A stretch of 51,526 nucleotides of DNA. Source: Syntrophomonas sp. UBA5314. Lineage in GTDB: Bacteria; Bacillota; Syntrophomonadia; Syntrophomonadales; Syntrophomonadaceae. Below, piece by piece: positions 24,365 to 32,637 of the stretch. Location: contig DHRK01000030.1 of the NCBI GenBank assembly GCA_002410325.1, forward strand, positions 1,100 to 52,625, written 5' to 3'. The notes below the pieces were generated by a model, which ran no database searches, was not told where the DNA came from, and was given only the letters and a program-made list of their open reading frames with translations. A program made the translations under genes and the position numbers. Positions within the stretch are counted from its first letter, which is position 1. Every line of letters begins with the position of its first letter.

Positions 24365-25585
24365 ATGCGTACCGGTACAGCCGACCTGCCATTGCACGGG
24401 GGACAATGCCCGGCCTGGTTATTCAGACACATGAAAGCCCTAAGCGCGGCAATCATTGAAGTTATCATCGAGGACTCCGGGGTCCATACGGTTTTGGAAC
24501 GGCTCAGCAATCCCTATTGGTTCCAAGCACTGGGATGTGTAGCGGGATTTGACTGGCATTCTTCAGGGGTAACGACTACGGTCTGCGGAGCCTTGAAAGA
24601 AGGCCTGGCGCAAATAGGGCCTGAGGCGGGACTTTTTATAACCGGGGGCAAAGGAAAAACGTCCCGCAATACGCCGCTGGAGATCGAGCGCCTGGCTGAT
24701 AAGCACGCCCTGGCGGTCGACCCGCAAGCCATGATCTATGCCAGCAAGATGTCGGCTAAGATAGATAGCGCTGCGGTTCAGGATGGGTACCAGATCTACC
24801 ACCACTGTTTTATTTTCACCGGTTCGGGACAGTGGACGGTCATTCAGCAGGGCATGAACGATAGTGCGGGTCAGGCCCGGCGTTACCACTGGCTGAGCAC
24901 ACAACTGAACGACTTTATCAACGACCCGCAAGCGGCTATCTGCGGTGATGCCTACGGCCCAACCTTAAACCTGGTTGCAACGGCCAATTCGCCCTTGCGC
25001 CAAGCCAGTTGCGCTCTGCTCCATACAAACCCGGAAAAAATCGTGGAAGAAATAGAAGCCATCCTTAATACCGATAAAAACCTCCAACTTAAGCTGCCCC
25101 CCGGCCATGCCATTCCCCGTACCGCCTATTTGAATAAATCCCTGCGCGCCGCTTATGAACAGCATCCCGCCGACTTCGAGCGCCTGTTGCAGATCCAGGG
25201 GGTGGGCGCCGGTACTTTGAGAGCCTTATGCCTGGTGGCCGAGGTGGCCTATGGGGTTGAAACCAGCTACCAAGACCCGGTCCGCTATGCTTTTGCCCAC
25301 GGCGGCAAAGACGGTTTCCCCTTTCCGGTCAATGAGGCTGATATCGAAAACAGCTATACTACGCTGAACAAGGCTTTGCGCCGGGCCCGGGCCGGGAACC
25401 GGGAGCAGCTCGAAGCGCTGCGCAACCTATCCCGGTGGCACAGTCAGGCGGTTTCTGATTGCCGTTGCACGCCTTCATGGCAAGCGTTGGCAGATAAGGG
25501 GCTGCCTGCGGTGGCCGCGCCCCCGGTCAATTGGAATCAATCACAGCCGATTTTAACCCAGCCATCTTTATTTCCCAATGAATAA
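24365..25585 (+). CDS. DUF763 family protein
   Basis: The ATG at 24365 is chosen because the family begins MRTGTADLPLHGG; a longer frame from 24314 runs back towards the terminator without a ribosome site. The 406-residue product carries the family hallmarks WLFRHM, PYWFQALGCVAGFDWHSSG and TTTVCGALKEGL, with conserved His, Asp and Cys. Around residues 276-292 QGVGAGTLRALCLVAEVA looks like a helix-hairpin-helix DNA-binding element. DUF763 is common in archaea and thermophiles and has no proven function; nucleic-acid binding is inferred. It lies alone, downstream of tRNA-Trp. The GC-rich codon use resembles its neighbours except for the AT-rich flanks. Confidence 0.85.
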   Translation: MRTGTADLPLHGGQCPAWLFRHMKALSAAIIEVIIEDSGVHTVLERLSNPYWFQALGCVAGFDWHSSGVTTTVCGALKEGLAQIGPEAGLFITGGKGKTSRNTPLEIERLADKHALAVDPQAMIYASKMSAKIDSAAVQDGYQIYHHCFIFTGSGQWTVIQQGMNDSAGQARRYHWLSTQLNDFINDPQAAICGDAYGPTLNLVATANSPLRQASCALLHTNPEKIVEEIEAILNTDKNLQLKLPPGHAIPRTAYLNKSLRAAYEQHPADFERLLQIQGVGAGTLRALCLVAEVAYGVETSYQDPVRYAFAHGGKDGFPFPVNEADIENSYTTLNKALRRARAGNREQLEALRNLSRWHSQAVSDCRCTPSWQALADKGLPAVAAPPVNWNQSQPILTQPSLFPNE

Positions 25586-25911
25586 TGGACATGAAAGCGT
25601 GGGCACCTGTTTATTTCAGTTCCGGTTTATCATCCTTTAATTGCCATTGAAACCCGCCTGCGGAAGACTCTCTGGCGGGCATCCGTTTCGGTAATAATAC
25701 AACAGCCATATAGTATTTATAGATTGGTAATCTTTTTGAAAATACGTTCATCGTTTTATCTTATCCTGGCCTTTTAATAAAAGTTTTTATAGGTAAATTT
25801 TAGCGTAAGGAATGAAATAAAACATTCTACTTTATTACCAAACACAGTTATATATTTACATACATGGAAGCTGGCAAAAAACGGATTTCACGTGTGAGCT
25901 CAAATAAAATG
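25586..25911. other. Gene-free AT-rich spacer
   Basis: No frame with a ribosome site is seen. A small stem CCCGCC/GGCGGG (about 25651-25678) lies 65 bp past the DUF763 stop. It could weakly terminate that gene but has no T-run. Confidence 0.4.
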
Positions 25912-25941
25912 ACCCCGTCAAATTTCAGGAAATGACGGGGG
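25912..25941 (-). terminator. Terminator of the 57-residue gene
   Basis: On the minus strand, ACCCCCGTCA and TGACGGGGT form an 8-9-bp stem with a 12-base loop. CATTTTATTT follows. It lies 28 bp beyond the stop at 25969. Confidence 0.7.
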
Positions 25942-25968
25942 TGATTCATTTTTATAATTATCCCTGAA

Positions 25969-26142
25969 TCATCCTTTGCCAAAGAGGGCCTGGCAATGGT
26001 TTATGCTATCTCCAATCACTTTACTTACGTGCTCCATCTCAGCCAGGGTCTGCCGGTCCATACGCTCCCTGGGCAGCTTTTCAATTTCATTTTTGGCATT
26101 TTGAAGATGTGATATAGCGGCACTGATTACAACCCGGTCCAT
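25969..26142 (-). CDS. 57-residue helical protein of unknown function
   Basis: The ATG at 26142 is preceded by a perfect AAGGAGGT ribosome site. The product begins MDRVVISAAISHLQNAKNEI and ends NHCQALFGKG. It is predicted to be a two-helix hairpin with a break at LPRERMD. A single Cys lies near the end. There is no signal or membrane segment. A strong terminator follows, so it is a one-gene unit. Size and helical character recall small sporulation or coat proteins, but no family is recognised. Confidence 0.7.
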   Translation of the reverse strand: MDRVVISAAISHLQNAKNEIEKLPRERMDRQTLAEMEHVSKVIGDSINHCQALFGKG

Positions 26143-26446
26143 TTTTCTACCTCCTTACGCAGTATATAATTTAGTTTTTCCCAATTGCCCGGTTGTATGC
26201 TGAGCCTTACATGGCTTTCAATAGATTGAGCCTAGCAGTCCTGCCGCATTAATAAAAGGAATTAGACAATGGCGCTTGGTTAGACCTTATTGAGGAACCT
26301 GAAGGGCAAAGAATCGTTTGTCTTTTTTGAGCTCTTTTTATATGCCATTCATTCCTAAAAAAACCAGATCTCGTTGTGGCAGCCGGTTTCTTCACGTATC
26401 TAATCACAACGGCAGGTAAAAACTACACTCGAAAGGAGGTGTAGCA
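26143..26446. other. Gene-free spacer between two divergent small genes
   Basis: It contains a TATACT -10-like hexamer about 25 bp upstream of the minus-strand 57-residue gene. No open frame with a ribosome site, no tRNA and no clear structured RNA are visible. Confidence 0.4.
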
Positions 26447-26554
26447 ATGGCTGACAAGGGTAAGGAAAAAAACCGCCTGGAAAACCGGCGCGACAATAAA
26501 AAGGAGCGCCCGGAAAAAAGAGAAGAGAGCCTGGAAAATCGCCGCGGGCGTTAG
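26447..26554 (+). CDS. 35-residue highly charged protein
   Basis: The ATG has the strong ribosome site AAAGGAGGTG six bases upstream. The product begins MADKGKEKNRLENRRDNKKE and ends SLENRRGR. LENRR occurs twice, 17 residues apart, so it may be an internal duplication. About two thirds of residues are charged or amide; there is no hydrophobic core, so it is probably disordered or nucleic-acid-bound. A bidirectional terminator follows 13 bp on. Compare small acid-soluble spore proteins or ribosome-associated peptides; neither can be assigned. Confidence 0.65.
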   Translation: MADKGKEKNRLENRRDNKKERPEKREESLENRRGR

Positions 26555-26566
26555 TGAAACCTTAAA

Positions 26567-26598
26567 AAAGGTGGCAGTACCAATCTACTTCCACCTTT
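26567..26598. terminator. Bidirectional terminator between the small gene and mscS
   Basis: AAAGGTGG (26567-26574) and CCACCTTT (26591-26598) form an 8-bp stem. Read on the minus strand it is followed by a six-T run, ending mscS. The plus strand gives only TTTGCCTTT. Confidence 0.75.
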
Positions 26599-26606
26599 GC
26601 CTTTAG

Positions 26607-27650
26607 TTATTCAGGTTTCTGATTAGTTATATCTAGAATACTCAAGTTTATCTCTTCCCTGACCTGCATGAAATCTTCCCAGCGGGTGTTAATTACGAAA
26701 CAACGCACCAAAATCTCCAGTACGTCTTTGCCGATGGTGTTCAAAGCGACGACCACCGTAGCCTGTTCTATCTCGGGATGCTGGTTCAAGACATCCCTGA
26801 TTTGGAGAATGATTCGCTCAACTTGGGGGCGTTCCATATCATGAGCCAGGGGCAGAGTGAATTCCAGCCTTCTTTTGCCCATGCGGGCGTGGTTGGTAAT
26901 CGGCTGGCTGGCCAGGGTTGAATTGGGTACGGTGATCAGAGCCTGGGTAGTGGAGCGTATTTTGGTGCTGCGGAAGGAAATATCCTCTACGGTCCCTTCG
27001 GCGCTGGGGGTTGAAATCCAGTCTCCTATAAGAAAGGGCTTTTCCATTATGATTACCAGGCCTGCCACCACATTGGCCAGGGCGTCCTTGGTGGCCAGGG
27101 CTAGGGCCAGACCTCCCAAACCGAGTCCGGCGATAAGGCCGTTTACGTTGTAACCCCATTCCTGAATGATAACCACTATGGCGATAGCCAGAATAAAGAA
27201 GCGGGTCAGCTTGGAGAAAAATGAAAGGATGATGTTGTCCAGCTTCAGCTTTTCCTGCATGCCTTCGTAAAACAGGGAATCCGTTCCGGCCAGATCATAA
27301 AGCACCCAGGCGGTTAAAAGGATTACCAGGGAGCGAAAGCCTTTGAGCAAGGCAGCTTCAACCGCCGCGGATAGAGGCAAGTACTGCATGGCAATATACA
27401 AACCGGCCAGGACCAGAAACATGCGGAACGGTTTTTCCAGGGCCTTCATCAATTTTTGCCCGGAAGGCGTCTTATTCCCATCAAAAATACGGGACAGCAC
27501 CCGGGCCGCCCACCTGGCCAGATAACCGCTCAGAAACCAAAACAGCACAAATATGCCGAAGGCTATCAGCACTGTCTTTATAGTGTCTACCGGGATTGAC
27601 CCGGGAATGTAGTTGCCTGGCAGCCAGGGGTATATTTCGGCCAGCTTCAA
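26607..27650 (-). CDS. Small-conductance mechanosensitive channel (MscS family)
   Basis: The 347-residue protein has about four membrane helices in residues 25-165. The pore-lining third helix of MscS is visible as GLIAGLGLGGLALALATKDALANVVAG, here in two pieces: GLIAGLGLGGLALALA and TKDALANVVAG. After it come the beta domain (GDWISTPSAEGTVEDISFRS, TLITVPNS-like ALITVPNSTLAS) and the alpha/beta end. It releases osmolytes at hypo-osmotic shock. Length fits the compact YkuT/YnaI-like members. It is a single gene with its own terminator. Confidence 0.93.
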   Translation of the reverse strand: MKLAEIYPWLPGNYIPGSIPVDTIKTVLIAFGIFVLFWFLSGYLARWAARVLSRIFDGNKTPSGQKLMKALEKPFRMFLVLAGLYIAMQYLPLSAAVEAALLKGFRSLVILLTAWVLYDLAGTDSLFYEGMQEKLKLDNIILSFFSKLTRFFILAIAIVVIIQEWGYNVNGLIAGLGLGGLALALATKDALANVVAGLVIIMEKPFLIGDWISTPSAEGTVEDISFRSTKIRSTTQALITVPNSTLASQPITNHARMGKRRLEFTLPLAHDMERPQVERIILQIRDVLNQHPEIEQATVVVALNTIGKDVLEILVRCFVINTRWEDFMQVREEINLSILDITNQKPE

Positions 27651-27781
27651 GGTTTTTCACCCCCATTTAGCATTATCGCTCTGTATAGCCTTTTAAAACC
27701 AACAACCTTAAATGCTCAATTTAAATCCAATCAGTTTCCGGAAGACCTATCAATCGCTCCCGAAGTGGCATTGAGCAATTC

Positions 27782-27811
27782 TAGTTTACTTATTAAATAT
27801 TATGTAAACTA
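27782..27811. repeat. Inverted TAGTTTAC repeat
   Basis: TAGTTTAC (27782-27789) and GTAAACTA (27804-27811) face each other across 14 AT-only bases. The right arm, read in reverse, gives TAGTTTACATAAT, as found at 208-220 and 11509-11521. It lies in the 253-bp gap between mscS and the EF-G-like gene, which otherwise shows only the latter's terminator. Confidence 0.45.
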
Positions 27812-27861
27812 TGGGTAGCATTGATCGTTCCTGCTGACTAAAAATTGATTGGCTACTATTG

Positions 27862-27885
27862 AAAAGCCCGCCCCTGCGGGCGGGC
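27862..27885 (-). terminator. Terminator of the EF-G-like gene
   Basis: GCCCGCCC and GGGCGGGC form a perfect 8-bp GC stem with a CTGC loop, followed on the minus strand by TTTTC. It lies 18 bp past the stop. Confidence 0.9.
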
Positions 27886-27903
27886 CTGTTTAAGTCGTGA
27901 TAT

Positions 27904-29946
27904 TTATTTCTCTTTTTCTTCCTTTTCCTGTTTGGCCTTATCAATAATCTTGTCCGCGTACTGGGCCGGAACCTCTTCGTAATGCGAGAATTCCATTTTG
28001 AACTTGCCGCGGCCCTGGGTCATCGATTTCAGGTCAATGGTGTAGCGGGCCATTTCCGCCTGCGGGACCTGGGCCTTGACCATTTGCTTGCGGCCCGCGG
28101 GCTCCATGCCCAGCACCCGTCCCCGCTTGCTGTTCAGATCGCCTATAATATCTCCCATGAAGTTTTCGGGAATCTCGATCTCAACATTCATAATAGGCTC
28201 CAGGATGACTGGCTTGGCCATTTCCAGGCCTTTCTTGTAAGCCAGCCGGGCCGCCAGCTTGAAAGCCATTTCCGAGGAGTCCACCGAGTGGTAGGAGCCG
28301 TCATAGAGGGTGGCCTTGATATTGGTCACCGGGAATCCAGCCAGGACCCCTTCTTCCATCGCTTCGATCAGGCCCTTCTCAACCGCCGGGAAGTAGTTGC
28401 GAGGTACCGATCCCCCGAAGACATTGTCGGCAAAGACAAACTTTTCATCAGTGGGTTCGAATTTGATCCATACATGTCCATATTGACCGTGCCCGCCGGT
28501 TTGCTTCTTGTGTTTACCTTCGGCTTCCACCGTGCCGCGGATAGTCTCCCGGTAAGGTATTTTCATTTCCTTGGATATCACGTCTACGCCGAACTTCTTC
28601 TGCAGGCGTTCCACCAGGATTTCCACATGGGTGTCGCCCATGGCGCTCAATATGGTCTGTTTGGTCTCGACATTCTTTTCCACCTTGATGGTGGGGTCTT
28701 CTTCGAGAAGCCTCTGCAGGGCGCCGCTCAGCTTATCCTCGTCGCCTTTGCTCTTCGGCTCAATAGCCATGCTGAGGGTAGGCTGCGGGAATTCCAGGGC
28801 CGGCAGGGCCTCGCCGCCTTTGACGGCCAGGGTGTCGCCAGTGGTCGTGGCCGTCAGTTTGGCCAGTGCGCCGATATCCCCGGCATTCAGTTCGGGGACC
28901 GGACTCTGCTCTTTGCCGGTCATGACCAGCAGCTGGCTGATTTTTTCATCCTTCTCTTTATTGACGTTGTAGATTACGCTTTCCGACTTTATCTTGCCGG
29001 TAAAGACTCTGAATACAGTCAGGCGGCCCACATAGGGGTCGGCAATGGTCTTGAACACCTGGGCGCTCAAAGGCAGGTTTTCAATGTCTTTGCCTTTGAC
29101 CAGGGGGTTGAAGCTGGGATTGGGAGCACAGTCCACAATAAAATCCATCAGGGGCTTTATGCCCATGTTGTTGTAGGCCGAACCGCAGAATACAAACACT
29201 GCCGAACCGTTGCCGGCGGCTTCTTTAATACCTGCCAGAACCTCGGCATCGCTCAATTCTTCTCCTTCCAGGTATTTGGTCAGGAGGTCGTCGTTGGCTT
29301 CGGCTGCCGCTTCGATCAGGGCTTCCTTGTAGGTTTCCACCTCATCGGCCATGTCCGCCGGTATGTCGGCTTCAGTGACCTTTCCGCTGCCCGCTTCAAA
29401 CATCAGCGCCTTCATTTTAATAAGGTCAACGACCCCTTTAAAGCCGGCTTCTTTTCCTATGGGAAGCTGCACCGGAACGATGTTGTTCGAAAACTTGCTC
29501 TTGAGGTCGTCCAGGGATTTGTAAAAATCAGCATTTTCACGTTCCATCTTGTTAATGAAAACCATTTTGGGGACGTCGGAATAGTCTTCCCATACTACTT
29601 CGGTCTGCACTTCCACACCGGCTGACGCGGACATCAAGACCACCATGGCATCGGCCACCCGCATGGCTCCGACCACTTCGAAATAAAAATCGGAATATCC
29701 CGGCGTGTCCAGCAAGTTTATCTTATGATCCCGGTACTCACAGGGCACCAGAGATGCGCTGATGGTAATCTTCTTACGAATTTCTTCCGGGTAAAAATCA
29801 GACACGGTATTTCCGTCATCTACTTTTCCCATCCGCTTGGTAGCTCCGGTATTGAAGAGCATGGCTTCGGCCAGTGAAGTCTTTCCCGTCCCTCCGTGAC
29901 CAACCAGAGCTATATTGCGTATACCAGCAGTCGGGTAAACCTTCAT
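27904..29946 (-). CDS. EF-G-like translation GTPase (paralogue)
   Basis: The 680-residue protein has all five EF-G domains. Its G motifs differ from canonical FusA: P-loop VGHGGTGKTS rather than AHVDAGKTT, switch II DTPGYSDF rather than DTPGHVDF, and FINKMERENAD for base recognition. Domain IV (around 480-590) carries QTGGHGQYGHV and the C-terminal domain V is intact. These traits mark the EF-G-like group, found beside a normal fusA in many Firmicutes and Thermotogae, whose role is not settled. It stands alone, away from the str operon, supporting the paralogue call. Its reverse strand has a 547-codon open frame that is a compositional shadow. Confidence 0.9.
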   Translation of the reverse strand: MKVYPTAGIRNIALVGHGGTGKTSLAEAMLFNTGATKRMGKVDDGNTVSDFYPEEIRKKITISASLVPCEYRDHKINLLDTPGYSDFYFEVVGAMRVADAMVVLMSASAGVEVQTEVVWEDYSDVPKMVFINKMERENADFYKSLDDLKSKFSNNIVPVQLPIGKEAGFKGVVDLIKMKALMFEAGSGKVTEADIPADMADEVETYKEALIEAAAEANDDLLTKYLEGEELSDAEVLAGIKEAAGNGSAVFVFCGSAYNNMGIKPLMDFIVDCAPNPSFNPLVKGKDIENLPLSAQVFKTIADPYVGRLTVFRVFTGKIKSESVIYNVNKEKDEKISQLLVMTGKEQSPVPELNAGDIGALAKLTATTTGDTLAVKGGEALPALEFPQPTLSMAIEPKSKGDEDKLSGALQRLLEEDPTIKVEKNVETKQTILSAMGDTHVEILVERLQKKFGVDVISKEMKIPYRETIRGTVEAEGKHKKQTGGHGQYGHVWIKFEPTDEKFVFADNVFGGSVPRNYFPAVEKGLIEAMEEGVLAGFPVTNIKATLYDGSYHSVDSSEMAFKLAARLAYKKGLEMAKPVILEPIMNVEIEIPENFMGDIIGDLNSKRGRVLGMEPAGRKQMVKAQVPQAEMARYTIDLKSMTQGRGKFKMEFSHYEEVPAQYADKIIDKAKQEKEEKEK

Positions 29947-30018
29947 CGAACATCCTCCTTATACTTATACATAGCTGTAAAAATGGTACTATACTTTAGT
30001 TTAAACGGCAAAGTATTT

Positions 30019-30273
30019 TTATTTTTTCCTGATTAAGAAAAAAACCCAGTAAATCAGAGCTGCCAGCACCATAAAAATCAGTATCTGATATATAAACATC
30101 ACCTTAAACACCCGGTTGACCAGGGTGAAGACCAGGCCCAATGCCAGGGGCAGCCCCACCAGCATGCTTAAAGGGCGATCGGGATGGTCGGGGTTGCGAC
30201 GTTTCTCACCCAGATAGTTCCAGTTAATCAAAAGGAAGAACAAAAGGACATTAAAAACTAGGCTAAATAGCAT
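30019..30273 (-). CDS. Small three-helix membrane protein
   Basis: The 84-residue product has three hydrophobic helices (about residues 3-18, 36-53 and 58-80), separated by a charged loop GEKRRNPDHPDRP. It overlaps nothing but sits one base past the surE stop, in the same operon. No family is recognised. The basic C-terminal end (FLIRKK) suggests an inside C terminus. Confidence 0.6.
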   Translation of the reverse strand: MLFSLVFNVLLFFLLINWNYLGEKRRNPDHPDRPLSMLVGLPLALGLVFTLVNRVFKVMFIYQILIFMVLAALIYWVFFLIRKK

Positions 30274-30274
30274 T

Positions 30275-31060
30275 TTACTCCCCCGGTTTTAGTAGTTGAT
30301 TCACCTCGTGGTAGGCTTTGCCAAAGCGTTTGATCAACCGGTAGTCAGTCAAATCCAGGTGAATCGGAGTTACGCTTATGTATCCGGATTTTATTGCCAC
30401 TACATCACTGTCTGATTCCTGCTCCTCCTCAACCACCCCGCCGCCCAGCCAGTAATAGGTATTGCCCCGGGGGTCCTGTCTCTCTTCAAACAGGTTGTCG
30501 TAGTTTCTGGCTCCCAGACGGCAGAACCTGATCCCCTTGATGTCCGGGGACGGTATATCGGGGATGTTAATATTGAGCAGGGTTTTGGCATTCATTCCAA
30601 CTCGATTTATATACTGGGCTACCCGCCCGGTGAACCGGGCGGCAAATTCAAAATCCATGTCATCGGCAAAGGAATTCAGGGAGACGGCCATGGAAGGGCT
30701 GCCCATGAGAACCCCCTCGGCAGCCGCGGAAACAGTTCCCGAATACAAGACATCGGTTCCCAGGTTGGGGCCGTGATTGATCCCCGAGATGACCAGGTCC
30801 ATTTTCTCGTCCAGCAGTCTGGCTATGGCCAGTTTGACACAGTCCACCGGCGTGCCGCCCACGATCCAGGCCCTTTTGGCCCCGGGGATCTGGGTCTTCA
30901 CTGACTTGATAGGCTCGAAAACGGTTATGGAATGACCGGTTGCACTGCGCTCCCGATCCGGAGCCACCACATAGACCTCGGCCATAGCACCCAATTCTTT
31001 AACCAGGGTATGAAGTCCCCGGGCATGGACGCCGTCATCGTTGGTCAGAAGGATCCTCAT
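30275..31060 (-). CDS. surE: 5'/3'-nucleotidase SurE
   Basis: The ATG at 31060 gives the family start MRILLTNDDGVHARGL, with the metal-binding Asp pair DD. A longer frame (to 31162) would sit inside lepB and is rejected. The 261-residue product also has APDRERSATGHSIT, GGTPVDCVKLA and ISGINHGPNLGTDVLYSGTV (first 20 residues of the motif), all catalytic or metal-site blocks. It dephosphorylates nucleoside monophosphates. Its ATG overlaps the lepB stop (ATGA), so the two are coupled. The small membrane gene follows by one base. Confidence 0.95.
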   Translation of the reverse strand: MRILLTNDDGVHARGLHTLVKELGAMAEVYVVAPDRERSATGHSITVFEPIKSVKTQIPGAKRAWIVGGTPVDCVKLAIARLLDEKMDLVISGINHGPNLGTDVLYSGTVSAAAEGVLMGSPSMAVSLNSFADDMDFEFAARFTGRVAQYINRVGMNAKTLLNINIPDIPSPDIKGIRFCRLGARNYDNLFEERQDPRGNTYYWLGGGVVEEEQESDSDVVAIKSGYISVTPIHLDLTDYRLIKRFGKAYHEVNQLLKPGE

Positions 31061-31602
31061 TGAAAGCTGACCCCCCGCTCCAGCAAGGATGCTCGCCCAA
31101 CCGGCCAGAATATAGCCATAGCTTTCCCCTTTACCCGGTCCCTGGTCAGCCAGGCATTCCACTGGTGGCTGTCGTAACTGGCATTGCGATTGTCACCCAG
31201 GACCAGCAGGCTGTCCTGGGGAACGGTGACCGGGCCGTAGGTATAGTTCAGTGGTACGGCGTAAGGCTCGTTTAAGGCCTTCCCGTTGATGAACACCTGG
31301 CCGTTTTTCATTTCCACGGTTTCTCCAGGCAGGCCAATGACCCGCTTAATGAACATTTCATCACGGTTTAAAGACGGTGGAGGATCAAATATCACAATGT
31401 CTCCCCGCTGTGGGTCTTTGAAAAAATAAACGAAACGATTAACCAATACCCGGTCGCTGATCTTAAGGGTCGGCACCATCGACTCGGAAGGTATGATGCG
31501 GGCTTCAATCACAAAATAGCGGAGTATCAGACTGAGCACTACGGCAATGACTATAATGCTTATCGTCTCGGTTATAAAAGCTTTTATATCGCTCTTTTCC
31601 AT
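31057..31602 (-). CDS. lepB: Signal peptidase I
   Basis: The 181-residue enzyme has a single N-terminal membrane helix (about residues 12-32). The catalytic Ser is in IPSESMVPTL and the Lys in FIKRVIGLPGE. GDNRNASYDSHQW is box E. It cleaves signal peptides of exported proteins, such as the metallohydrolase at 6.6 kb. Length matches the Gram-positive SipS type. Its stop overlaps the surE start. Confidence 0.96.
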   Translation of the reverse strand: MEKSDIKAFITETISIIVIAVVLSLILRYFVIEARIIPSESMVPTLKISDRVLVNRFVYFFKDPQRGDIVIFDPPPSLNRDEMFIKRVIGLPGETVEMKNGQVFINGKALNEPYAVPLNYTYGPVTVPQDSLLVLGDNRNASYDSHQWNAWLTRDRVKGKAMAIFWPVGRASLLERGVSFQ

Positions 31603-31622
31603 TAAGTCACCTCATCAACTGA

Positions 31623-31799
31623 TCAAAACTCGTAGATATTTATGGTCATTCCATCTTTTTCCCGATCTTTGGTCAATCCAAACATAATTCGCTTGTCTTT
31701 CAGACTCTTGTTCAGGAAATCTATAATGTAAACCAGGTCGGGATGGGCGTTGAAAGTCTTAAAAGCGATAAGTTCCAGTTTGGCTTTGTCTTCTTCCAC
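31623..31799 (-). CDS. DUF4264 (YpmA-like) protein
   Basis: A GTG at 31799, eight bases after AAAGGAGTG, opens a 58-residue gene. The product ends MFGLTKDREKDGMTINIYEF, the signature of the DUF4264/YpmA family of spore-formers. FLNKSLKDKRIM precedes it. The function is unknown. It is between queE and lepB; with only 20 bp to lepB and 67 bp from queE it may be in either transcript. Confidence 0.8.
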   Translation of the reverse strand: MEEDKAKLELIAFKTFNAHPDLVYIIDFLNKSLKDKRIMFGLTKDREKDGMTINIYEF

Positions 31800-31866
31800 A
31801 AATACACTCCTTTCCCTGTATTATTGTAGATTAAGGTGGTCCTATTTACAAGTTGGGGAAGCCTGC

Positions 31867-32637
31867 TCAGGTAAGCCCCAGCAGGTGATGCAGCTGCGGG
31901 AGCACCCTGACTTCCTTTAAAAACTGCAAACCCAATCCCTGCCAGGTCAGCATTCGATCCATGTCCGGGGATTGGCAGAAAGGGCCGGGGGTAGCTATCT
32001 GTAGAATTACCGGCGTATCTGAACTGATAGCGGCAATTCGTTTAAAAGCATCGCCGATCTCGCCTTCTTTGCTATCTTGAGAAATTACCATTTTGACATA
32101 GCAGGGCTTTTGTAGGGCCAGAGAAAGGAACTGTTCGTGTGCCGGGCTGTAATCCGCACCTACCGCAGACGGCAGCTTCCAATCCATGCTGATATAGTCA
32201 ATGCCGGCCAGGCACTCGGCCAGGGCGCCGGGCAGAGTGCCGTTGGTCTCCAAAAAGAGCCGGTATCCATACGGCTTCAGCAAGGCAGCGCTTTCCTTAA
32301 TATAATCCGCCTGCAGGAGCGGTTCCCCGCCGGTAAAGCTTACCCAGCGGGAAGCAAAATACCTCTGAATAATTGCGCTGAGCCGCGCGGGGCTTACCGG
32401 ATTGGCCTCCTCCCGCACATTCAGGCGCCGTCCGGCCTGGGGATATATTTTGCATACCGCCGATGCTTCACGGCTTTCCGGCGTGTCGCAGTACGAGCAG
32501 TTCAGGTTGCAGCCGCTAAGGCGCACAAACACCTGCCGGCTGCCCATAAGCAGCCCTTCGCCCTGCACGCTCTCCATGATCTCCCGCAGGTTGGCCTTGA
32601 TGAGATCAGCGGGTCCGGACTTTACAACGGGCATCAT
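31867..32637 (-). CDS. queE: 7-carboxy-7-deazaguanine synthase (radical SAM)
   Basis: The ATG at 32637, seven bases after GGAG, is preferred to that at 32655. The 256-residue product has the QueE start REIMESVQGEGLLMGSRQVF, the radical-SAM motif CNLNCSYC (CX3CX2C), FTGGEPLLQ and ETNGTLPG. It converts 6-carboxytetrahydropterin into 7-carboxy-7-deazaguanine. The start overlaps the DUF366 gene by 32 bp, so translation is coupled. It is the last gene of the queD-queC-DUF366-queE operon. Confidence 0.93.
   Translation of the reverse strand: MMPVVKSGPADLIKANLREIMESVQGEGLLMGSRQVFVRLSGCNLNCSYCDTPESREASAVCKIYPQAGRRLNVREEANPVSPARLSAIIQRYFASRWVSFTGGEPLLQADYIKESAALLKPYGYRLFLETNGTLPGALAECLAGIDYISMDWKLPSAVGADYSPAHEQFLSLALQKPCYVKMVISQDSKEGEIGDAFKRIAAISSDTPVILQIATPGPFCQSPDMDRMLTWQGLGLQFLKEVRVLPQLHHLLGLT

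Noticed and set aside
27982..29625. 547-codon open frame antisense to the EF-G-like gene
   Set aside because: It mirrors codon bias of the real gene, has no ribosome site and encodes no recognisable motif.
31061..31162. Longer SurE N terminus
   Set aside because: Lies within lepB; the family begins at MRILLTNDDG with an ATGA overlap.
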